Part shown: piece after piece, positions 40,768 to 49,264 of the stretch | Position numbering within the stretch: the stretch's first letter is position 1 | Layout: every line of letters begins with the position of its first letter | NCBI GenBank assembly: GCA_015061615.1 | Contig: SUWE01000001.1 | Coordinates: 62,001-126,000, forward strand | From: Lentisphaerota bacterium | GTDB taxonomy: Bacteria; Verrucomicrobiota; Lentisphaeria; Victivallales; Victivallaceae | Length of the DNA: 64,000 nt | Reading direction: 5' to 3' | Translations under genes and position numbers: made by a program | The notes under the pieces: generated by a model | The model's database searches: none | What the model was told of the DNA's origin: nothing | What the model saw: only the letters and a program-made list of their open reading frames with translations

Positions 40768-41234
40768 ATGTTCAACAGCTTGCGGTTCTGCCGCATTGCT
40801 TCATAAAGCGTTATACTGACGGCATTGGCGAGGTTCAAACTCCTGCTGTGTTCTCCCGGCATCGGGATAAGCCGCATATCATTCTGATATTTTTCATAAA
40901 ATTCTTCCGGTAATCCTGACGATTCCCTGCCGAATACAAGGTAATCACCTATGGAGTATTCAGTATCGAAGAAACTTTTTTCTCCGTGGGTGGATATGAA
41001 AAACATCCGTTGCGGATTTTCTGCTGCCAGAAAATCTTCCCAGCTGGCATGGATCGCCGGAGAAAGGTACTGCCAGTAATCCAAACCGGCACGCTTGAGA
41101 AATTTGTCTTCAAGAGAAAATCCCAAAGGTTCAATAAGGTGGAGTTTGCAGTTCGTGGAAACCGCAAGCCTGCCGATCGTTCCGGTATTCTGCGGGATTT
41201 CCGGCTGAAAAAGAACAATATTAAACGATACCAT
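40764..41234 (-). CDS. trmL: tRNA (cytidine/uridine-2'-O-)-methyltransferase TrmL
   Basis: A 156-residue SPOUT methyltransferase of TrmL length. Motif 1 is FQPEIPQNTGTIGRLAVSTN, motif 2 LVFGRESSGLPEEF, and motif 3 IPMPGEHSRSLNLANAVSIT with the knot-forming region. TrmL methylates the ribose at wobble position 34 of certain leucine tRNAs. It lies two bases after the RsmB-like gene on the same strand. Confidence 0.93.
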   Translation of the reverse strand: MVSFNIVLFQPEIPQNTGTIGRLAVSTNCKLHLIEPLGFSLEDKFLKRAGLDYWQYLSPAIHASWEDFLAAENPQRMFFISTHGEKSFFDTEYSIGDYLVFGRESSGLPEEFYEKYQNDMRLIPMPGEHSRSLNLANAVSITLYEAMRQNRKLLNI

Positions 41235-41236
41235 AC

Positions 41237-42571
41237 TTATTTCACCTTACGCATCTTTGCCATGAAAAGCGCGTCGCAGTCACCGTCAACACTGTCGATA
41301 CGGAGCATGCCGGGGACGATCTTTCCTGTCAGCGGATGCTCAAACGGATCAAGTTTATATTCGTTGTGCCGGGCAAGAAATTCTTTTACGACTGCGGAAT
41401 TTTCCATATCAAAAAGAGAACATGTTGCATAGACCATCACTCCACCGATACGGATGGATGCGGCGTAATTTTCCATGATTTGAGATTGAGTGGCACTTAA
41501 TTCTTTCAGATCTTCCGGAGAAAGTTTCCACTGCGCTCCCGGATTACGGCGCCAAACTCCGGAACAGCTGCACGGAGCATCGAGCAGAACACCGTCAAAA
41601 AGATGCTTGCCTTTCCACACTCCGCCGTTATGTGCCTTTGCTGTGATATTGGGGAATCCGGCACGACGGGCGCGCAAACGCAGATCGTTGAGTTTTTCTT
41701 CCCTTATGTCACCTGCCTGAACACTCCCTTTGCGCATCATCAGCTGGGCAAGATGGAGTGTTTTTCCTCCGGCTCCTGCGCAGGGGTCGAGCCAGCGTTC
41801 ACCCGGTTTGGGAGCGGCAGTGATACTGACGCACTGACTGGCAAGATCCTGTATTTCAAATTTTCCGGCTTTGAAACTTTCAAGAGAGTAAAGATTGACT
41901 TTTGAGCGCACTCTTACTGCATTGGGGAGTACCGGATGAAATTCCGCTTCCGCATCAACACAACGCAGTTCATTTATGACCTCCTGCGGATCATTGCACT
42001 GGAGCCTTATCCAAACAGGAGGACGGGAGGCGAGCATCTGAAGATAAGATGACTTATCAAGATCAGCCGGCAGCAGTTCATCAATCCATTGCGGAATAAG
42101 CATGCTGTCAGTCAGGCGCACAGTGCAGTTGAAATATCCTGCCATCTGGTTGGCTCTTGCGCACGGATTGTTCAATGCCCGCGGCAGAGCCGGGAGGTTG
42201 GCGGCAGAAACAATGGCAGAGGCATTCTTCAAATCTCCGGAAATGAAACAGGCGGACATCAGTAATGCGGAAAGTTCCTTTGCCGTCATTTTTACTGAAC
42301 CGGATTCAAGTTCATTACGCCGCTCTGAAGGGAGGTATTCTCTGAGGAATCCCCAGTAGCGCAATGCGGAATAGACTGTTTCTGAAATGAAGGCGCGGTC
42401 ACGGGAACCGCAGCGGCGGTTTTCCCGGAAATAAGCAGCAAGGATCCTGTCGGCAGGCATTTTTCTGCCGAATCCTGTACTCAATACCCGCCGTGCGGCG
42501 TCATTGAGCAGATTCAGTTGTGCCCTGAATTTTTCAGGTGCAAGAAGTTTTTTTTCTCTGATATCTTTCAT
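41237..42571 (-). CDS. rsmB: RsmB/NOP2/Sun family 16S rRNA m5C methyltransferase
   Basis: ATG 42571 (MKDIREKKLLAPEKFRAQLN) is the likelier start than the track start at 42613; about 444 residues. An N-terminal NusB-like helical region (LLNDAARRVLSTGFGRKMPADRIL) precedes the Rossmann methyltransferase: LDPCAGAGGKTLHLAQLM (SAM loop), DGVLLDAPCSCSGVWRRNPG (first Cys) and VYATCSLFDMENSAVV (nucleophile Cys). Length and the NusB-like part fit RsmB, which makes m5C967 of 16S rRNA; another m5C enzyme of the family (RsmF or NSUN type) cannot be excluded. It is the first gene before trmL. Confidence 0.85.
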   Translation of the reverse strand: MKDIREKKLLAPEKFRAQLNLLNDAARRVLSTGFGRKMPADRILAAYFRENRRCGSRDRAFISETVYSALRYWGFLREYLPSERRNELESGSVKMTAKELSALLMSACFISGDLKNASAIVSAANLPALPRALNNPCARANQMAGYFNCTVRLTDSMLIPQWIDELLPADLDKSSYLQMLASRPPVWIRLQCNDPQEVINELRCVDAEAEFHPVLPNAVRVRSKVNLYSLESFKAGKFEIQDLASQCVSITAAPKPGERWLDPCAGAGGKTLHLAQLMMRKGSVQAGDIREEKLNDLRLRARRAGFPNITAKAHNGGVWKGKHLFDGVLLDAPCSCSGVWRRNPGAQWKLSPEDLKELSATQSQIMENYAASIRIGGVMVYATCSLFDMENSAVVKEFLARHNEYKLDPFEHPLTGKIVPGMLRIDSVDGDCDALFMAKMRKVK

Positions 42572-42640
42572 AATGGTACATAATATACAGCGTAAATGGA
42601 TATTTGTCCACAAAAAAACAATAAAATTTTGTCTGAATAC

Positions 42641-42669
42641 TTGAAAAAATACCCAAGAGATGATATTGT
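42641..42669 (+). promoter_or_regulatory. Promoter of the symporter gene
   Basis: TTGAAA (42641-42646), 17 bases, TATTGT (42664-42669). The leader of about 105 bases contains a small CCGGAA/TTCCGG hairpin near 42693-42709. Confidence 0.5.
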
Positions 42670-42782
42670 AAAGAAAACTTTAATATTTTTTACCCGGAAT
42701 CTCTTTCCGGCAGGGGTGGGGGATTGCGTTCAGATATTTTTTCATAACAACAGTTAACTAAAAAAGAAAGGAAACAAAAGTT

Positions 42783-44891
42783 ATGATGTCATTGTTTGGT
42801 GCCGCTCTGCGGCAGGTCGAGGTCAACACAGCCGGTATGCAGACACTGGACTGGGTGATCGTGATCGGTATGATCGTTTTGCTTACCGGTATTCTGCTTT
42901 ACTGTAACAAGTACATGAACAGTGCAGCAGACTTTCTGGCGGCAAACCGTTGTGCCGGTCGTTATGTGATGAGTATTTCTGAGGGTATTGCCGGATTTGG
43001 ACTTATCAGTGCTGTTGCGCTCTGGGAAGCGTTCTTGAAAAACGGTTTTGCCGCAACCTGGTGGGGCTTTTTGCAGTCACCGTTTGCGTTGATCCTTGCG
43101 CTTGTTGCGTGGGTGACCTACCGTATGCGTGAAACCCGCTGCTTTACGCTTGCTCAGTTCTATGAAATGCGTTACAGCCGTAAATTCCGTCTCGGTGCCG
43201 GTATGATCACATTCCTGAGCGGTGTGGTGAACTACGGTATCTTCCCGATGGTTTCCGTTAAGTTCCTTATGGCTTTCTGTAAACTTCCCGATAAAGCCAT
43301 GTGGCTCGGAATCAACTGGGATATCTATGGTATTCTGCTTGCGTTCTGTATCGGTTTGGGTGTGTTCTTTGCCGCATTCGGCGGTCAGATCGCTATCATG
43401 GTTACCGACTTTTTGCAGGGCGTTATCTGTAATATCTCTTTTGTTATCTTTATTTTCTTCATCTTCAAACTCGGTGACTGGGACGTTTCCGGCGGTTTGG
43501 TCGGCTGGGATCAGATTTCTGAAGCTCTTTGCAAAGAAGACGGTTTGTCGCATGTCGACCCCTTCAATACTCACAAACTTTCCGACTTCAATATCTGGTA
43601 CTACCTTATCGGTTTTGCTTCACTGCTGTACAGCCGCGGCGGCTGGCAGGGTTCTGCCGGTTATGCTGCTGCTGCGAAAAACCCGCACGAGCGTAAAATG
43701 GCAGGTGTTATGGGTACCTGGCGCGGTATCGCTCAGGCGCTTATCCTGATGCTCTTCCCCTTGGCTGTTATCGCCATTATGAGCGACAAACTTCCTGAAT
43801 TTGAATCAGTTCGCGTGCTGGTCCATCAGAAACTTGCGTTGGTTTCCAATGCTACTCAGCGCGGTCAGGATATGGTTCCGGTTGCACTTTCTCTGGTGAT
43901 GCCGACCGGTCTGCTCGGACTTTTTGTCGCAGTCATGTTTGCCGCGATGCTTTCAACTGACGATACCTACATGCACAGCTGGGGCTCCATCCTTGTTCAG
44001 GATATCATCCTGCCCTTCAAAAAGAAACCCTTTACCCCGAAACAGCACATCTGGGCGCTCCGTTTTGCGATCTTGTTTGTCGGTCTTTTCGGCTGGTTCT
44101 TCAGCTACTTCTGGAGTCAGGAAACTCCGGTATACCTCTTCTTCAGTTTGACAGGTGCTATCGTTTCAGGTGCCGGTCCTGCGATCATCGGCGGACTTTA
44201 CTGGAAACGCGGCGGTACTGTCGCTGCCTGGGTCAGCTATATCTGGGGTGCTTCACTTGCTGTTCTCGGTATCGTTGTTCAGCAGTGCTGGCCCAGCGGT
44301 CTTGCCCAGTGGCTGCTTGAACATACCGGCTGGCAGTGGGTTGCCAATAACATGAACTCCTTCCCTGTTCACGGACAGTACATCAGTTTCATCAACATGG
44401 TCACATGTTCAGCGCTTTATATTGGTATCTCACTGATCGAACACAAGATGGGCAATCCCGACTTCAATCTGGATAAAATGCTCCATCGCGGTAAATATGA
44501 CACCAATAACGAACACGTTGAACAGAGCAATGTCAGCACAATCGAGAAAATCTTCGGTATCACTCCGGAGTTTACTCTCGGCGATAAACTCATCTATGCG
44601 TCAACCATTCTCTGGACGATCATCTGGTTTACTGTGTTCATCGTCTTCACAGTTCTCCACTTTGCCAATGTCCTGACTGTTGAACACTGGTTGACTCTGT
44701 GGCATGTCAAGATCTACGTCTCACTGATTCTTGGTGTCGGTTGTACCATCTGGTTCCTTATCGGCGGTATCGTCGACGTTGTCGGACTCTTCAAGGCGCT
44801 TGCCAATGCTGTTGCTGATGATTCAGATAACGGTATGGTTGTCCGTGAAGATGACGATACCATTGCCGAAGCAGAAGGCGAAAAAGCATAA
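42783..44891 (+). CDS. Sodium:solute symporter (SSS) family transporter
   Basis: A 702-residue polytopic membrane protein with many hydrophobic segments, such as WVIVIGMIVLLTGILLYC, LAQFYEMRYSRKFRLGAGMITFLSG and LVMPTGLLGLFVAVMFAAMLSTDDTYM. The SSS signature regions (FLAANRCAGRYVMSISEGIAGFGL near the N-terminus and the GLFVAVMFAAMLST region) are recognisable. It is longer than the usual ~500-600 residues, with extra C-terminal membrane segments (LWTIIWFTVFIVFTVLHFA) and an acidic tail. It couples sodium entry to uptake of a sugar, carboxylate or similar solute; the substrate cannot be read. Expressed alone, with its own promoter and terminator. Confidence 0.87.
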   Translation: MMSLFGAALRQVEVNTAGMQTLDWVIVIGMIVLLTGILLYCNKYMNSAADFLAANRCAGRYVMSISEGIAGFGLISAVALWEAFLKNGFAATWWGFLQSPFALILALVAWVTYRMRETRCFTLAQFYEMRYSRKFRLGAGMITFLSGVVNYGIFPMVSVKFLMAFCKLPDKAMWLGINWDIYGILLAFCIGLGVFFAAFGGQIAIMVTDFLQGVICNISFVIFIFFIFKLGDWDVSGGLVGWDQISEALCKEDGLSHVDPFNTHKLSDFNIWYYLIGFASLLYSRGGWQGSAGYAAAAKNPHERKMAGVMGTWRGIAQALILMLFPLAVIAIMSDKLPEFESVRVLVHQKLALVSNATQRGQDMVPVALSLVMPTGLLGLFVAVMFAAMLSTDDTYMHSWGSILVQDIILPFKKKPFTPKQHIWALRFAILFVGLFGWFFSYFWSQETPVYLFFSLTGAIVSGAGPAIIGGLYWKRGGTVAAWVSYIWGASLAVLGIVVQQCWPSGLAQWLLEHTGWQWVANNMNSFPVHGQYISFINMVTCSALYIGISLIEHKMGNPDFNLDKMLHRGKYDTNNEHVEQSNVSTIEKIFGITPEFTLGDKLIYASTILWTIIWFTVFIVFTVLHFANVLTVEHWLTLWHVKIYVSLILGVGCTIWFLIGGIVDVVGLFKALANAVADDSDNGMVVREDDDTIAEAEGEKA

Positions 44892-44909
44892 AACTGATGC
44901 TTTTTACAG

Positions 44910-44938
44910 GCGGCGGGAAAAATCCCGCCGCTTTTTTT
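44910..44938 (+). terminator. Terminator of the symporter gene
   Basis: GCGGCGGGA-AAAA-TCCCGCCGC (9-bp GC stem) followed by seven T. Confidence 0.93.
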
Positions 44939-44949
44939 GTATTCAGGTA

Positions 44950-44978
44950 TTGATTTAACACCGTTAATGTGGTACATT
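44950..44978 (+). promoter_or_regulatory. Promoter of the DUF1846 gene
   Basis: TTGATT (44950-44955), 17 bases, TACATT (44973-44978). ATG 45008 follows about 30 bases later. Confidence 0.5.
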
Positions 44979-45007
44979 AATAGAAATGTAAATTCAAGGT
45001 GTTAATT

Positions 45008-46531
45008 ATGTTGAAAATCGGCTTTGACAGTGAAAAGTATTTGGCAGAACAGTCTGCCGCCATTCTTGAGCGGGCGGGCAAATTCGGTGACAAACTCTAT
45101 CTGGAGTTCGGCGGCAAACTTATCTGTGACTTTCATGCGGCGCGTGTTTTGCCCGGATTTGATCCCGATGCAAAAATAAAACTCCTCCAGCGTCTTAAAG
45201 ATAAGGTGGATATCGTTATCTGTATTTATGCAGGGGCGATCGAAGAGAAAAAAATGCGTGCCGATTTCGGACTTTCATACGATGCAGATACCATGCGTAC
45301 CATTGACGATTTGCGGTATTGGGGATTGGATGTCAAAGCCGTTGTTGTCACCCGTTACCGCGATCAGCCATCTGTGAAATCTTTTATAAAACGTCTTTCG
45401 CGCCGCGGAATCAAGGTGTATACCCACCGTCCTATCGAAGGATATCCCACTGATGTGGAAACTATCGTCAGCGAGCGCGGCTATGGTGCAAATGCCTATA
45501 TCGAAACAGATCGTCCCATCGTTGTGGTCACTGGACCAGGACCGAATTCGGGTAAAATGGGAACCTGTCTTTCTCAGGTGTATCACGATTTCCAGCGCGG
45601 AATAAAAGCAGGATATGCCAAGTTTGAGACATTCCCCGTCTGGAGTCTCCCTTTGAAGCATCCGGTGAATGTTGCTTATGAAGCGGCGACTGCCGATTTG
45701 GGTGATATCAATATGGTCGATCCCTTTCATCTTGAGGCGAGGGGGGAACTGGCGGTGAATTATAACCGCGATATTGAAATATTCCCAGTCGTCCGCCGGA
45801 TTTGTGCCAGAATAATGGAGCCGGAACAACTTTATGTTTCTCCGACTGATATGGGAGTCAACCGCATCGGTTTTGCGATTACCGATGATGCCGCAACTCA
45901 GGAGGCGGCGAAACAGGAGATAATCCGCCGTCACTTCCGGGCGATGCGCAACTATGCCGAAGGTGAAGTCGATGCCTGTGTCCCTGAAAGAATAAAACTT
46001 CTTATGGATGAGCAGGGGATCTCTGAGATGGACCGCAAAGTCGTTGCTCCTGCCCGTGCTGCTGCTGCTGCTGCGATGAAAAAACCTTCCAAATATGGAC
46101 ATGACAATATTTTCTGCGGAGCGGCGATCGAACTGCACGATGGAACGATCATTGTCGGAAAAAATACTCCGCTTCTTCATGCTGCATCAAGCTGTATTAT
46201 CAATGCGATCAAGCATTTGGCGGGACTTCCGGCTGATTTGCATTTGCTTTCTCCGCAAATCATTGAGTCTGTCGGCAGATTGAAACATGATATTTTTGCT
46301 GAAAAACAGATTTCTCTGGCATTGAGTGAAACACTTACTGCGCTGAGTGTCAGCACGCCGTCCAATCCGGCGGCGGCATTGGCGCTTTCGCAGTTGGAAA
46401 AACTGCGTGGCTGTGAAATGCACATAAGTCATATTCCTCCTGCCGGAGACGAAACAGGTTTGCGTAAACTCGGTATCAATCTGACCAGTGAACCTGTGTT
46501 TACCAGCCGTAATCTTTTTATGGAACAATAA
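45008..46531 (+). CDS. DUF1846 (UPF0371) family protein
   Basis: The track start GTG 44999 is followed by an in-frame ATG at 45008 (MLKIGFDSEKYLAEQSAAIL) with AAGGTG in good position; 507 residues, the usual length of this family. Characteristic stretches are KLYLEFGGKLICDFHAARVLPGF, VVVTGPGPNSGKMGTCLSQVYHD (a nucleotide-binding-like GPGPNSGK loop), FHLEARGELAVNYNRDIEIF and GAAIELHDGTIIVGKNTPLLHA. Proteins of this family are widespread in anaerobes, structurally known but of unclear function. It is followed by argC at 22 bases. Confidence 0.88.
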   Translation: MLKIGFDSEKYLAEQSAAILERAGKFGDKLYLEFGGKLICDFHAARVLPGFDPDAKIKLLQRLKDKVDIVICIYAGAIEEKKMRADFGLSYDADTMRTIDDLRYWGLDVKAVVVTRYRDQPSVKSFIKRLSRRGIKVYTHRPIEGYPTDVETIVSERGYGANAYIETDRPIVVVTGPGPNSGKMGTCLSQVYHDFQRGIKAGYAKFETFPVWSLPLKHPVNVAYEAATADLGDINMVDPFHLEARGELAVNYNRDIEIFPVVRRICARIMEPEQLYVSPTDMGVNRIGFAITDDAATQEAAKQEIIRRHFRAMRNYAEGEVDACVPERIKLLMDEQGISEMDRKVVAPARAAAAAAMKKPSKYGHDNIFCGAAIELHDGTIIVGKNTPLLHAASSCIINAIKHLAGLPADLHLLSPQIIESVGRLKHDIFAEKQISLALSETLTALSVSTPSNPAAALALSQLEKLRGCEMHISHIPPAGDETGLRKLGINLTSEPVFTSRNLFMEQ

Positions 46532-46553
46532 TTTATATACAAAGGGTGTAAGA

Positions 46554-47582
46554 ATGAGTAAAATAAGAGTTGCCGTTTTCGGTGCTTCAGGTTATGCAGG
46601 TGAGGAGTTGCTCCGTCTGCTTTTGCGTCATGGACAGACAGAGATTGCTGCCATTACGTCCAGAAAAAATGCAGGTGAGCCGGTTTCAACAGTTTTCCCC
46701 CGTTTTACCGGTTTGCCGCTCAGCTTTATTGCTCCGGATGAAGCGATGAAAAATTGTGATTTTGATGCTGCTATTCTGGCGTTGCCTCATGGACTTGCCA
46801 CTGAGTTCGCCGTTCCGCTTTTGGAAAAAGGGGTGAAAGTTTTTGACATTTCCGCCGACTTCCGTTTGAAGAGTACAGCCAAATATAAAGAGTATTACAA
46901 GGCGGATCATCCTGCGCCGCAGCTGCTTGATAAAGCCGTCTACGGTCAGCCGGAACTTTATCGTGAAGAACTTAAAAAAGCTGATCTTGTGGCATGTGCC
47001 GGATGTTATCCGACAAGCAGCATACTGCCGACAGCTCCGCTTTTGAAGGCGGGTATCGTTTCTCCTGAAGGAATTGTAGTTGCCAGCTGTTCCGGTTGCA
47101 CCGGAGCCGGACGTAAAGTTGATCTTCCTTATATTTTCCCGGAATGCAATGAGAGTATCAAGGCTTACGCTCCTGTCGGTCACCGTCATTTGCCCGAAAT
47201 CGAGCAGGAAATGGCTTTCGCCGCAGGTGTTGACGAGGTGAAAATCAATTTTATTCCCCACCTTGCTCCGATGAATCGCGGTATCAATTCCACGATTCTG
47301 ATGAATGCGATGCCCGGATGTACGCTTGAAAAGGTCGGTGAAGTTCTTGAAGCGGCGTATGGAAAAGAACAGTTTGTCCGTGTTCTGCCTGCCAAACGCT
47401 GTGCAGATACCAAATATGTATTCATGACCAACTGCTGTGAAATCGGTTATTTCTTTGATGAACACACGAATAAAGTCATCCTTACCAGCTGTATTGACAA
47501 CCTTACCAAAGGTGCTGCCGGTCAGGCGATACAGTGTATGAATATCCGTTTCGGATTGGATGAGGCTGCCGGATTGCTCTGA
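46554..47582 (+). CDS. argC: N-acetyl-gamma-glutamyl-phosphate reductase
   Basis: ATG 46554 (MSKIRVAVFGASGYAGEELLRLL), preceded by AAAGGGTG, replaces the track start inside the previous gene; 342 residues. GASGYAGEEL is the NADP-binding loop, and CAGCYPTSSI carries the catalytic Cys. HRHLPEIEQEM and APMNRGINSTI are typical ArgC stretches. It reduces N-acetylglutamyl phosphate to the semialdehyde in arginine synthesis. No other arg genes are adjacent. It overlaps the following GNAT gene by one base. Confidence 0.94.
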   Translation: MSKIRVAVFGASGYAGEELLRLLLRHGQTEIAAITSRKNAGEPVSTVFPRFTGLPLSFIAPDEAMKNCDFDAAILALPHGLATEFAVPLLEKGVKVFDISADFRLKSTAKYKEYYKADHPAPQLLDKAVYGQPELYREELKKADLVACAGCYPTSSILPTAPLLKAGIVSPEGIVVASCSGCTGAGRKVDLPYIFPECNESIKAYAPVGHRHLPEIEQEMAFAAGVDEVKINFIPHLAPMNRGINSTILMNAMPGCTLEKVGEVLEAAYGKEQFVRVLPAKRCADTKYVFMTNCCEIGYFFDEHTNKVILTSCIDNLTKGAAGQAIQCMNIRFGLDEAAGLL

Positions 47583-47998
47583 TGACAGATATCCGCTTTA
47601 TCAACGATTTCCCCGGTGATATGCTTGCGCGTATCGCCGGGCTTTATATTTCTGCGAAATGGATCGGGGAGGGGGATGATATTTCCTTTCTGCTGCCTGC
47701 TTTGCAAGGCTCTTTTCTTGTTGTCGGCGCATTTGACGATCATGGCAGGATCATCGGGATCGCCCGTGCGCTTTCTGACGGCTGTTCCGATGCGTATATC
47801 CAGGATGTTGTTGTTTCGCCGGATAACCGTGGTGAAGGTGTCGGGCGGAAACTTGTCGAAGCCCTCGTTGCCGGATTACAGGAAAAGGGGGTCGATTGGA
47901 TTGCCCTTGTCGGTGAACCCGGTACCGAAGAGTTTTATCAGAAACTTGGCTGGGAGAAAAAATCCGGTTTTACTATGTGGCAGTTCAATAAACTGTGA
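47582..47998 (+). CDS. GNAT family N-acetyltransferase
   Basis: A 138-residue single-domain GNAT. IQDVVVSPDNRGEGVGRKLVEALV is motif A with the acetyl-CoA loop RGEGVG, and EFYQKLGWEKKSGFTMW is the C-terminal motif. Its start codon overlaps the argC stop (TGATG), so it is translationally coupled to argC. A role in arginine metabolism, such as N-acetylglutamate formation, is conceivable from this coupling but not shown; the protein is shorter than ArgA. Confidence 0.8.
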   Translation: MTDIRFINDFPGDMLARIAGLYISAKWIGEGDDISFLLPALQGSFLVVGAFDDHGRIIGIARALSDGCSDAYIQDVVVSPDNRGEGVGRKLVEALVAGLQEKGVDWIALVGEPGTEEFYQKLGWEKKSGFTMWQFNKL

Positions 47999-48017
47999 AA
48001 TTTTTTCTCATTGTCAT

Positions 48018-48046
48018 TTGACAAGTGAAAAAAGTTGAATTATAGT
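48018..48046 (+). promoter_or_regulatory. Near-consensus promoter for the 48.05-kb RNA
   Basis: TTGACA (48018-48023), 17 bases, TATAGT (48041-48046). The expected start (48051-48054) coincides with the first base of a 12-bp closing stem, supporting a discrete RNA transcript. Confidence 0.82.
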
Positions 48047-48051
48047 ATTAA

Positions 48052-48154
48052 CGGTTCAAGATCGGGGGGACCGGACGTCTGTACGTTAATTCTCCTCTAC
48101 ATAATTACTCCTCGCAGGCGTATGGGGTTTCCGGTCTTGAACTTTTGTTGTTTT
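48052..48154 (+). ncRNA. Candidate structured RNA of about 100 nt, unrecognised
   Basis: GTTCAAGATCGG (48054-48065) pairs with CCGGTCTTGAAC (48131-48142), 12 bp with one G-U. Inside, ACGTCTG (48075-48081) pairs with CAGGCGT (48115-48121) beyond an asymmetric G-rich internal loop, leaving an unpaired apical region of about 33 bases with CTCCTC and CTCCTCG. The 3' arm is followed by CTTTTGTTGTTTT, so the closing stem could double as a terminator. The near-consensus promoter places the start at the stem. It is too short for 6S RNA or tmRNA; SRP RNA is elsewhere. It may alternatively be the 5' leader of the exonuclease gene, whose ATG is 25 bases after the stem. Confidence 0.6.
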
Positions 48155-48166
48155 ACAGGAGATAAA

Positions 48167-49165
48167 ATGGATAATAAAAAATCTTTGGTTCTGATTGATG
48201 CTTACAGTCAGATATATCGTGCGTTTTATGCAATCAGAATGTTGACAAACTCCCGCGGAGAACCGGTCAATGCGGCGTTTGTATTTACCAAATTTTTGCT
48301 TCAACTGGAAAAAAATCATCCATCTGCTTACGGGGCAATGCTTTTTGATTGCGGAAAAGTTCCTTTCCGCCTGGAGCTTAATCCGGAGTATAAAGCCAAC
48401 CGTCCCCCGATGCCGGATTCTTTGAAACAGCAGATCCCGCTGATCAAAGAAATCGCCGGTGCTTTCGGTTGGGAACAGCTTCAATGTGAAGGGTTTGAAG
48501 CAGATGATCTTATCGGCGGTATGGCGCTGAAATATCAGGATTTTTCCGTCGAAATCGTCAGCAGTGATAAAGATTTATCCCAGTTGATAGATGAACGGAT
48601 ATCCATGCTTATTCCCGGAAGTTCCGGCGGATTTGAAGTTCGTGATGCAGCCGCAGTCAAGGCAAAATTCGGAGTTGCTCCGGATATGATGATAGATTAT
48701 CTGGCGCTTTTAGGTGATGCTTCAGATAATATTCCGGGTGTGCCGGGCATAGGTCCCAAACGGGCTGTCGAAATACTCGATATTCTCGGAGCTGCAAGTT
48801 CGTGGCTTGATGATCCTGCCCGGATCGAAGCTGTCGGAACGGTTGCAAAAAAACTTCTTCCGGAACTGGATACCATCCGCCGGAACCGGGAGTTGATCCG
48901 GTTGCGTACAACTTTGCCGGAGTCTTTTGATAAGGCATTGCCGCCTGTACGCAGGGCACCGGATTGGAAAAGAATCACCGGAATCTGTCAGGATAATCAA
49001 TTCAAAAGCATTTTGAAAGAGCTTCCGCCGATAGAGGAGAATGTTTTGGCTCAGCCGGTTTCACAGGAAGAGTTTTGTGATGATCTTTTTGCTTTTGCCG
49101 CGGCTCAAAATAGTGTAAAAACGTCCGTTAAAGAGCCTGAAGAGATTCAAGGAGAGCTTTTTTGA
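48167..49165 (+). CDS. Stand-alone 5'-3' exonuclease (Pol I N-domain-like)
   Basis: ATG 48167 (MDNKKSLVLIDAYSQIYRAFY), with CAGGAG upstream, is preferred to the track start at 48035, whose extension would translate the structured RNA. It is 332 residues: PIN-like domain (LNPEYKANRPPMPDSLKQQI, EGFEADDLIGGMA, VSSDKDLSQLID) and the helix-hairpin-helix SAM fold (LLGDASDNIPGVPGIGPKRAVEIL). There is no polymerase domain. Such proteins remove RNA primers or flaps (ExoIX or FEN-like) during replication and repair. The C-terminal ~50 residues are acidic and probably disordered. Confidence 0.9.
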   Translation: MDNKKSLVLIDAYSQIYRAFYAIRMLTNSRGEPVNAAFVFTKFLLQLEKNHPSAYGAMLFDCGKVPFRLELNPEYKANRPPMPDSLKQQIPLIKEIAGAFGWEQLQCEGFEADDLIGGMALKYQDFSVEIVSSDKDLSQLIDERISMLIPGSSGGFEVRDAAAVKAKFGVAPDMMIDYLALLGDASDNIPGVPGIGPKRAVEILDILGAASSWLDDPARIEAVGTVAKKLLPELDTIRRNRELIRLRTTLPESFDKALPPVRRAPDWKRITGICQDNQFKSILKELPPIEENVLAQPVSQEEFCDDLFAFAAAQNSVKTSVKEPEEIQGELF

Positions 49166-49176
49166 ATCAGATAATA

Positions 49177-49205
49177 TTGAAAAATCAGTGATTGTGTGGT
49201 ATATT
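49177..49205 (+). promoter_or_regulatory. Promoter of the aspartate aminotransferase gene
   Basis: TTGAAA (49177-49182), 17 bases, TATATT (49200-49205), followed by a 50-base leader with CAGGAG before ATG 49265. Confidence 0.7.
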
Positions 49206-49264
49206 ATACGCAATAAACTGTGTTTTTTATTTTGAACAGACACTTTCAGGAGAATTGAACGATT

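Noticed and set aside
42575-42590. GGTACA half-sites at 42575 and 44971 as extra operators
   Set aside because: Only half of the palindrome is present, overlapping AT-rich promoter sequence; likely chance.
42693-42709. CCGGAATCTCTTTCCGG hairpin upstream of the symporter gene as a terminator or riboswitch
   Set aside because: Only 6 bp, no T run, no further structure that I could pair; left as a minor leader hairpin.
48053-48066. GGTTCAAGATC resembling a tRNA T-arm
   Set aside because: It directly follows a promoter, so no upstream acceptor, D or anticodon arms exist; its bases pair 70 nt downstream instead.
48035-48166. Forty-four-residue extension of the 5'-3' exonuclease
   Set aside because: Would translate the structured RNA; ATG 48167 has a good ribosome-binding site and gives the normal family N-terminus.
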